Origin: a bacterium
GTDB lineage: Bacteria; UBP6; JAFGXH01
NCBI GenBank assembly: GCA_027064085.1
Contig: JAMOQH010000034.1
Coordinates: forward strand, 1 to 18,162
Length of the DNA: 18,162 nt
Reading direction: 5' to 3'
Below, one piece after another: positions 8,777-15,500 of this stretch. The stretch's first letter is position 1, and every line of letters begins with the position of its first letter. The notes beneath the pieces were generated by a model. The model did no database searches and had not been told where the DNA came from. It saw only the letters and a list, made by a program, of their open reading frames with translations. Position numbers and translations under genes: made by a program.

Positions 8777-8802
8777 GAGTTTGTTTTTTTAATAAGTTAT
8801 TA

Positions 8803-11307
8803 TTATTCATTGAAAAACTCCGTTAAACTGTTATCTTCATAGTAATTATTTAAATCAACTATCATTTTATTTTTCAACTCTTTAATATCATCATTATTTA
8901 AATCTCTCCATAAAATATGATTAAATGCTATTTTACTTAAATCTTTAGAATAATAAATAAATCTTTTTCGTTCAAATTTTTCAAAAGGATTCTGAATCAT
9001 ACTTTGTTCCATGCTTTTCCTATCTTCTAAATAATCCATTCTTGAATAAGGCGAATTTCTCTTTTCTACGATATAATTTTTATTGTGTCTTTCAATATAA
9101 TAATTTATATATATATCAAGGATTTCATTCATTTTTGCCTCACCACTTTTATCAATTACTTTCAAAACTGATAATATAAATATTATTTTATATGAAAAAG
9201 AATAACTCCCTTCATCAATATACTCTTTAAAATCTTCATATATAGTTTCTTCATTATGAAATTTCAAGTCTTTTTCTCTTATAATAATTTCTACTGCTTC
9301 AGGTTTGAAATAATTTAATTTCCTTCTTCCAAAAGGAATTGTTTGATTAGGAATTACTTCACCTTTCTTGATCCAACTTCTTAATGTACCAGTATTAATA
9401 AATAATTCCCTAGCTAATTGTTCCTCACTTAAATAGTCCCCATATAATTCCTCAAATGTAAATATATTTATTTTTTCAATTTTCATTTCATTTTCGAACA
9501 GGTTACTTATAATTTGAAATTCATTATCTGTGGAATATATAATATTTTCTTCCTCAACAATACTAGCCCATGGAGAATAAAAATTTCTTCCAAATAATCC
9601 GTTTAGTGACCACGGCATATTAAAACTATTATAATTATCAACTACATCTATCACATATAATGCTTCTTTTCTTGAAAATTTTCTTGTTCCTCGTCCAAGT
9701 TGTTGAGTATATAAAACCTTAGACATTGTTGGTCTTGCCATTACTATAATCGATGTTCTGGGTGAGTCCCAACCTTCGTTTAATAAATCACAAACGCATA
9801 AAAATTGAATGCTCCCTTTTTTATAATTTTCGATATCTTTTTCACTGTTTTTATGTTTACTACTTATTCCAGCTACAGAAAATCCTTGTTCTTTCATTAA
9901 TCTGGTCATTTCATTTACATGTTTGATATTAACACAAAATATCACACCAGATTTTCTATTTAAAGAACTTTCAACAAAGGTTTTTTTCAATAAATCAACA
10001 ATCAATTGATTCCTAGAAGTAACTCTTATTCTTTTTTCTAAATCTGAAGATGTATAATCCTTTCCATTAAATCTAACTTCACTTAAATCAATACTTGATT
10101 TTAATCTATAAGCTCTTATATTACATAATATATTATCTTTAATTGCATCTTCTAAAGTCATTAGACTTTCGTATTCTCCAAATATTTTACTTACTTTTTT
10201 ACCATCCAGTCTATCTGGAGTTGCTGTTAAACCTATTAGACAATTAGTATCAAAATATTGAATTACTTTTCTTATTGTAGGAGCTGGAGAATGGTGAGCC
10301 TCATCCACAATAAAATAGCTAAATGACAGTTTATCATAATCACGAAAATGTCTAGAAATCCATGAATATGTTTCAATAATAAATTTGTTCTCATATTTTA
10401 CTAAATCTTTTCTCCATTGATCCCTTATTTTTCTAGTAGGACATATTATTAAACCTTTATCAATTTTAATTCTCTCAATATCTTCTAGAATTATTCTACT
10501 TTTGCCTGTACCAGGTGGTAAAACAACCAAAAACGATTTTTTACCATTTTCTCTATCTCGTTCCAATGTTTTAAGCCAATTTTTTTGATGTTTATAGAGT
10601 GTAACTTCTCGATGTAATTTTACTAAATTCATATTAATAAATTCTTCTTTTTCACCAAAATATTGTCTCATTTCATCTGCTACAACATCATGAAATTTAA
10701 TATCCTCTGTTGACCATCTATATATTTTTCCGTTTTGAGAAACTATTGAATTTTGTTTACACAACTGCGATTTATACTGTTTTTTTGTTATATTACATGG
10801 ATTATGAAATGATACTCCATTTTCTTCAATAGCAATAAAATAGTTTTCTTTAAATATAACATAATCAATAAATCTTGTTGCATTCTTAACATCTAAAACA
10901 GGATATTCCCTTTTTACATATCCAATTGCTTCTCTACCATAAACTTCTTCAAATATATTTTCAAAAAAAACTTCATTATTACTTGGATCTATACTTTGCA
11001 ATTCTCTATTACTTCCTCTAAATGAAATTTCATTTTCAGAAAAATCATTTGATAAAAACATTTTATAATCACTTTTCATCTCTTCAAAATCATTTTCATT
11101 ATCAACGAAAAATCTATAACATCCGCTATATTTAAACATTATATCATTCTGCTCTTTTGTATATTTATTGTAACTAAAAGCTATATCACAAATATTAGTG
11201 TTATCTATTATTACTGCAATATCACCATTTACATATAATATTGCATTATCTAAATTTTCAAAAAATTTAAACCCATTTTTGCTAAGCCAATCATTTATTA
11301 CAACCAA
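8803..11307 (-). CDS. SF2 DEAH helicase with N-terminal Vsr/DUF559-like nuclease fold and internal HTH
   Basis: The start is placed at TTG 11307, because GGAG (about nine bases upstream) fits it best; the longer frame from TTG 11322 lacks a spaced site. Using that start (834 residues): residues about 105-200 resemble Vsr/DUF559 endonucleases (RFIDYVIF, then IAIEENG, then QNSIV), with ENG replacing the more usual E.DG or ExK ending. The helicase follows: Walker A PPGTGKS (K269), DEAH at 335-338, GLTATPDR near 358, and motif VI QQLGRGTRK near 535. Residues about 620-670 form an excisionase/MerR-type helix-turn-helix (LSEEQLARELFINTGTLRSW then IKKGEV), unusual inside a helicase. The ~160-residue tail is unassigned. 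It starts 29 bases after the MazG-like gene, almost certainly in one operon. It probably unwinds or translocates on foreign nucleic acid; its exact role is unknown. Confidence 0.85.
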   Translation of the reverse strand: MVVINDWLSKNGFKFFENLDNAILYVNGDIAVIIDNTNICDIAFSYNKYTKEQNDIMFKYSGCYRFFVDNENDFEEMKSDYKMFLSNDFSENEISFRGSNRELQSIDPSNNEVFFENIFEEVYGREAIGYVKREYPVLDVKNATRFIDYVIFKENYFIAIEENGVSFHNPCNITKKQYKSQLCKQNSIVSQNGKIYRWSTEDIKFHDVVADEMRQYFGEKEEFINMNLVKLHREVTLYKHQKNWLKTLERDRENGKKSFLVVLPPGTGKSRIILEDIERIKIDKGLIICPTRKIRDQWRKDLVKYENKFIIETYSWISRHFRDYDKLSFSYFIVDEAHHSPAPTIRKVIQYFDTNCLIGLTATPDRLDGKKVSKIFGEYESLMTLEDAIKDNILCNIRAYRLKSSIDLSEVRFNGKDYTSSDLEKRIRVTSRNQLIVDLLKKTFVESSLNRKSGVIFCVNIKHVNEMTRLMKEQGFSVAGISSKHKNSEKDIENYKKGSIQFLCVCDLLNEGWDSPRTSIIVMARPTMSKVLYTQQLGRGTRKFSRKEALYVIDVVDNYNSFNMPWSLNGLFGRNFYSPWASIVEEENIIYSTDNEFQIISNLFENEMKIEKINIFTFEELYGDYLSEEQLARELFINTGTLRSWIKKGEVIPNQTIPFGRRKLNYFKPEAVEIIIREKDLKFHNEETIYEDFKEYIDEGSYSFSYKIIFILSVLKVIDKSGEAKMNEILDIYINYYIERHNKNYIVEKRNSPYSRMDYLEDRKSMEQSMIQNPFEKFERKRFIYYSKDLSKIAFNHILWRDLNNDDIKELKNKMIVDLNNYYEDNSLTEFFNE

Positions 11308-11336
11308 TATTATCATCTCCAAGATATGTAAAAGAG

Positions 11337-11660
11337 CTATTTTTCAATTACTTTCTCCAAAATAATTCTTTTTTCAAACCCGCCTCTTTTATTTTTTTTA
11401 TCTTTTTTTATTTTTTGGATTTTTGCTTCATCTAAATCAAACACATTTTTTAATGAATCAAGTACTTCAAGAATATCAGCCATTTCTTCTTCACAAGGAT
11501 TTTCTTCAAATTCTTTTAATTCCTCAGAAACTTTTTTTATCAATTCAATAATATATTCATCTTTTTCTGCAATATGGATAAAATACTCATGTCCTGAATT
11601 TTTAATAATTTCTGGTATATCATCTCTAATAAGTTTATTATAAATTATTTCTTTCGACAT
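11337..11660 (-). CDS. Small MazG-like NTP pyrophosphohydrolase
   Basis: This 107-residue protein is of the all-alpha NTP pyrophosphatase (MazG / phosphoribosyl-ATP pyrophosphatase) type. It opens with the family signature YNKLIRDDIPEII (7-19) and carries the magnesium-binding set EExxE (46-50) and ExxD (E59, D62). Relatives hydrolyse nucleoside triphosphates to monophosphate and pyrophosphate. Here the position directly before a nuclease-helicase suggests nucleotide-pool control or a signal-related role in defence, which is inference. ATG 11660 has AAGGGGG four bases upstream. The ~115 bases before it are A/T-rich and may hold a separate promoter (TTACAA-17-ATATAA), though weakly supported. 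The C-terminus is lysine-rich. Confidence 0.85.
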   Translation of the reverse strand: MSKEIIYNKLIRDDIPEIIKNSGHEYFIHIAEKDEYIIELIKKVSEELKEFEENPCEEEMADILEVLDSLKNVFDLDEAKIQKIKKDKKNKRGGFEKRIILEKVIEK

Positions 11661-11762
11661 TTTTCCCCCTTAAATCAATTTGTAAATTTTAAATATATAA
11701 TTAATTCTTCTTATATATATTAATATTAACACATTGTAATTAATTATATAATGTTTTTTAAG

Positions 11763-11784
11763 TTTTATCCTAATTTTATCCTAA
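11763..11784. repeat. Tandem 11-base repeat across the NERD gene stop codon
   Basis: Two perfect adjacent copies of TTTTATCCTAA (plus strand, 11763-11773 and 11774-11784). The NERD stop codon (11776-11778) lies in the right-hand copy, so translation ends before the second copy on the minus strand is reached. It looks like a small slippage duplication; no function is evident. Confidence 0.7.
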
Positions 11785-12342
11785 CTTTCTTTTAATATCA
11801 CTAATATGCTTCTCTTTCATTTCATCACTTACCATGATATTTTCTATTAACAATTCATATAAATTATTAATTTCATAATTAGTTAAAATATCTTCTGAAA
11901 CTTTATTTATTTTTTTAATCTTTTTTATTAAACGCGGTCTTCTTAATACTAAAACATCATCATCAATTCCACTTATTTTTTTTAATGTACATCTTTTGCT
12001 AAATACAATAATTGACTTAAATATATCATCCGATAAATCTAAATATTCTGCTAAAGCGTTAATATGCCCATAATTTTGCCATACAGGGTTATAAAATTTA
12101 TGTTTTTTACCTTTTCCAAAAGTTTGTGTCCAGTTCTTTCTTTTACCATTTTCGTATATCCATCCACCATAATTTTTTGATTCAAAAACATATATACCTT
12201 TTTCATTAATCATTAATAAATCTATTTCTGTTGTTTCATTATCTTCTTTTGGTATATATACATTGAGGAGTATTTTTGCATTTGGAAATTTCTTTTCTAA
12301 TATATAAAATGTTAAAAATTCTCCTAATAATCCTGCATCCAT
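11776..12342 (-). CDS. NERD nuclease-domain protein (core of a probably frameshifted gene)
   Basis: From ATG 12342 the frame codes for 188 residues. The NERD core shows GLLGE (4-8), then TEIDLLMINEKGIYVFESKN (about 37-56) with the acidic and ESK residues of the PD-(D/E)XK-like fold, and a following YNPVWQNYGHI segment. NERD domains occur in defence and DNA-processing proteins and are thought to be nucleases. The start is doubtful: the frame is open upstream to about 12392, reading NSSFLRVVMDAG, which from memory resembles homologues that place NS.F.....G just before GE, behind an N-terminal membrane helix. Such a helix is present in another frame from 12470. I infer a one-base loss in an A6 run (plus-strand T6 at 12387-12392). 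A restart at 12342, with AAGGG five bases upstream, could still yield a soluble NERD protein. Confidence 0.75.
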   Translation of the reverse strand: MDAGLLGEFLTFYILEKKFPNAKILLNVYIPKEDNETTEIDLLMINEKGIYVFESKNYGGWIYENGKRKNWTQTFGKGKKHKFYNPVWQNYGHINALAEYLDLSDDIFKSIIVFSKRCTLKKISGIDDDVLVLRRPRLIKKIKKINKVSEDILTNYEINNLYELLIENIMVSDEMKEKHISDIKRKLG

Positions 12343-12350
12343 TACTACCC

Positions 12351-12470
12351 TTAAAAAACTGCTATTACTATAATTTTTATAAGAACTTTTTTATACTTTA
12401 AATATACTGGTAATATTCTTACTATAACTACTAGAATAAACAGCAAAAACATATAACTAATGAATTTCAT
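12351..12470 (-). CDS. 39-codon membrane-segment frame, probable true N-terminus of the NERD gene
   Basis: ATG 12470 has an excellent ribosome binding site (AAGGAG, six bases upstream) and lies 30 bases after the stop of the large helicase gene. It encodes MKFISYMFLLFILVVIVRIL followed by a short basic stretch (KYKK), a typical single N-terminal membrane helix, then stops at TAA 12351-12353. One extra base in the A6 run (12387-12392) would join it to the NERD frame. Whether it is made as a separate peptide, coupled to the NERD restart nine bases downstream, or is the stranded start of a broken gene cannot be decided from sequence alone. Confidence 0.5.
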   Translation of the reverse strand: MKFISYMFLLFILVVIVRILPVYLKYKKVLIKIIVIAVF

Positions 12471-12500
12471 GATTTTCTCCTTCTTGATACTATTTTATTT

Positions 12501-15500
12501 TTAAATACTACCTTTTAAAACACCTTCAACTATTCCGTTTATAAATAAATTTTCATCTTTAATAAGTATTGGTTCATAATTTTTATTTTCAGGAATTAGA
12601 AGTATTGAATCACCTATTCTATTGTATCTTTTAACAGTAGCTTCATCATCTACTATTGCTACAACAATATCTTTTCGCTCAGCATAATTTTGTTTTCTAA
12701 CTAAAATTTTATCACCAATATCAATGCCAACATCGATCATGCTATCGCCTGTTACTTCCAAAATAAAATAAGTTTCATTTTTATTTATTATATTCTCCGG
12801 AATTAAAACTTCACCAAGATATTCATTATCAACACTGTTTAATGCTCCAGCAGAAATTTTTCCTATATTATTAACTTTTCTTATTTTATTGATCTGTATT
12901 AATTTATCATTTTCCTTCAAGGTAATCATATCCTCATAATTTTGTTCAATAACATAATTTGAATTTTTACTAAACCTAATATATTCAACTTTTCTTGAAC
13001 AATCAATTTCCAATTCATTATTTTTATGAGTATTATTACTTCCTATTGTTGCACTAATATCATATATTTGATTATTTTTTACTAACTCTATAATTGGCAA
13101 CAACACCCTAGTATCTGTTTTTTTATCCTCTGATTTCCAAAAGACAACATGTCTAACTCTTGCAATTGAAAATACATATCCTCTATTAAGATAATTTTGT
13201 AATTCATTCTTAAATTTCTTTGAGAATAATAATATCTTATTTTTCTTCCTATCATAACATCCCTTCACATCAACAGATAATTCATCACCACTAACAAGAT
13301 CCTGTAATGATTCACTAATTCCCTTATTATAATTATAGCTTAAAAAAACATCTTTATAGCTAAGTGGCAAGTACAACTTTGCTAATTTTTCATTTACTTT
13401 TGTAGGTGAAATAAATCTGATATCGTCTCCAATTTTCCTAAATACATCATTAAGCTTAACATCTTTATAATGCACCTGAAGATTATTTTTTGCTCTAGTC
13501 AAAGCGACATAAAGCGCTCTTTTTTGTTCTTCATTGTTTAATTCAAACTTATCTAACATTATTACTACATTGTCAAATTCACGACCTTTTGATTTATGAA
13601 TTGTGGAAACATAATAAGCATTATCATTAGTACTTACAAAATCCTCTAATTTAGACTCCTTTAAATGTATTAAGAGATCTGATATATACATTACTTTTCC
13701 AGATGTTTCTTCAAAGTCGCTAATCATCCTTCTTATAGTATCTAAATTATCACTAGCACTGAATTTGCTAAATAAAGATCGTTTAGCATTAATCCATTGT
13801 ATTTTATCGATAATATGCATTTCCTCATCAAAATGTAATTTATCTAAAAAATATCTAATTTCATTTAAGTTAATAGGATTTATATTGTCATATGCTTGAA
13901 TTAATTTTACATTCAAATTCTTTTCTGTTAGTAATCCTACAACTTGTAAAGCTTCAAAATTTGTATTAGTCAAAATGCAGGTATTTCCACTCCAAGAAGT
14001 TTTCAAAATTGACTCAATAACATTGGTAATCATATTATCAGATTGATTATAATGACACGCAAAAATCTCACCAGCCTCTTTTCTTACCGGTAATATTGGT
14101 GTATTCTTCATTCTGTTTTGGATTATTGAAGCAAAGCCATTAGATAAATTAATTAAATTAGATTTACTTCTATAATTTTCAACAAGTTCATACAGTTTTG
14201 CATCAGTTGCATTCAATATCTTTTTCATATACTCTGAACTTGATCCTCTGAAACCATATATATTTTGATCATCATCACCAACAGCAATAACTCTCATATT
14301 TTCATTTTGTTTAACCATTGATCTTATAAAGTTAAATTCATTTTTATCCATATCTTGAGCTTCATCTATAACCATAACTGTTTTAGTTATTCTTGAATGT
14401 TCAATTTCATCATTCAAGATCATTTCAGCAGTTTCAGCTACAATACTATCTGATCGATTAACATCTCCAACTTTCCCTTGTAAATCAAAGCAGTATGAAT
14501 GAAATGTTTTAATATCAATATAATTTGCTGCTGCTCCAATTAAGTCCTTAAGTCTTTTCTTAAACTCAATTGCAGATGCTCTTGAAAACGTCAACATTAA
14601 CAGCTGCTCATGTTTAACATCTTCTAATAAAAGTAAAGATGCCAACTTATGAACTAAAATTCTTGTTTTTCCACTACCTGGTCCTGCTGCTACTACAATA
14701 TACTTAGTTTCATTGTCTTTAATAATAGATAACTGTGATGTTGACAATGATCCAAATAATTCCTCAAATTTTTTAGGTGTAATATTCTTCTTCAACATAT
14801 CTTTTTTATCATCCTTAAAGTATTTACTTAAGAATGCTTTATACTCTAATTGAAAATAATCATCTACAAATTTTAAAGCACCTAAATAATCGCTAATCAT
14901 TTTTTTAGCATATTCTCCTACTATATGAATTTGATGTCCTTTTTGTTTATAGTAAGTATCAAGTGTTTTATAATCATCGATTTTATATTTTATTCTATTA
15001 TCTAACTCTAATCTCTGGATATTTAAGCGATTGTAAATTACTAAGAAACCACCTTCTATTTTTAAAGCACCTATCCTTGAAAGATAAAAAAGCGATTCTT
15101 CAACTGCCTTCAATGTTATTTCTGTTCCCATTAATTGATTGCTATAATTAAATTCATCTTTAAGTTCATTTACAGAAAATTCAACAGCAAAATTACTGTC
15201 ATTACTTGAGTTCTTTTCATATAAAAAATTAAGAATAAAATCAGATACATTAATTCTATTATTATATAAAGTATTAAGATTATCATGTTCCTTTTTAAAT
15301 ACAACTCTTATATGATTTCGATCACCTTTTGAAGTGTCTTTTTTAATCCAGCCTTTTATTTCCCAGAAATTAAGTAAAGTAATAATCTTATCTGTAGTAA
15401 CTTTTTTTAATCCTTCTTTATCTGCACTTTCATTTAAAGCCTTAATATTGTAAACACCATCTTCAACTATATTGTTAATCAAAAATATCTCAAGCTCTTT

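Larger units (their letters stand above)
8324..8802. other. A/T-rich intergenic gap between helicase and McrB-like gene
   Basis: About 480 bases with no gene on the minus strand. It is the largest gap in the defence block and separates the helicase unit from the McrBC-like pair. It holds the candidate promoter at 8417-8446, a weak plus-strand small frame (8624-8776), and a short inverted repeat (ACATAT, four-base loop, ATATGT) at about 8745-8760. A TAATAA-G-TTATTA symmetry lies just after the helicase stop, but its loop is too short for a convincing terminator. I see no tRNA-like, CRISPR-like or attachment-site structure. Confidence 0.6.

Noticed and set aside
8780-8815. Terminator after the nuclease-helicase gene
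   Set aside because: The TAATAA-G-TTATTA symmetry has a one-base centre and is followed by A rather than T on the transcribed strand, so it is not convincing.
12351-12392. Programmed -1 frameshift joining the membrane peptide and NERD frames
   Set aside because: The A6 and T6 runs are not in the phase of a canonical X-XXY-YYZ heptamer and no stimulatory hairpin is evident; a simple indel is more likely, though not proven.
14963-15151. Plus-strand open frame inside the large helicase gene
   Set aside because: Antisense shadow of a long conserved reading frame.
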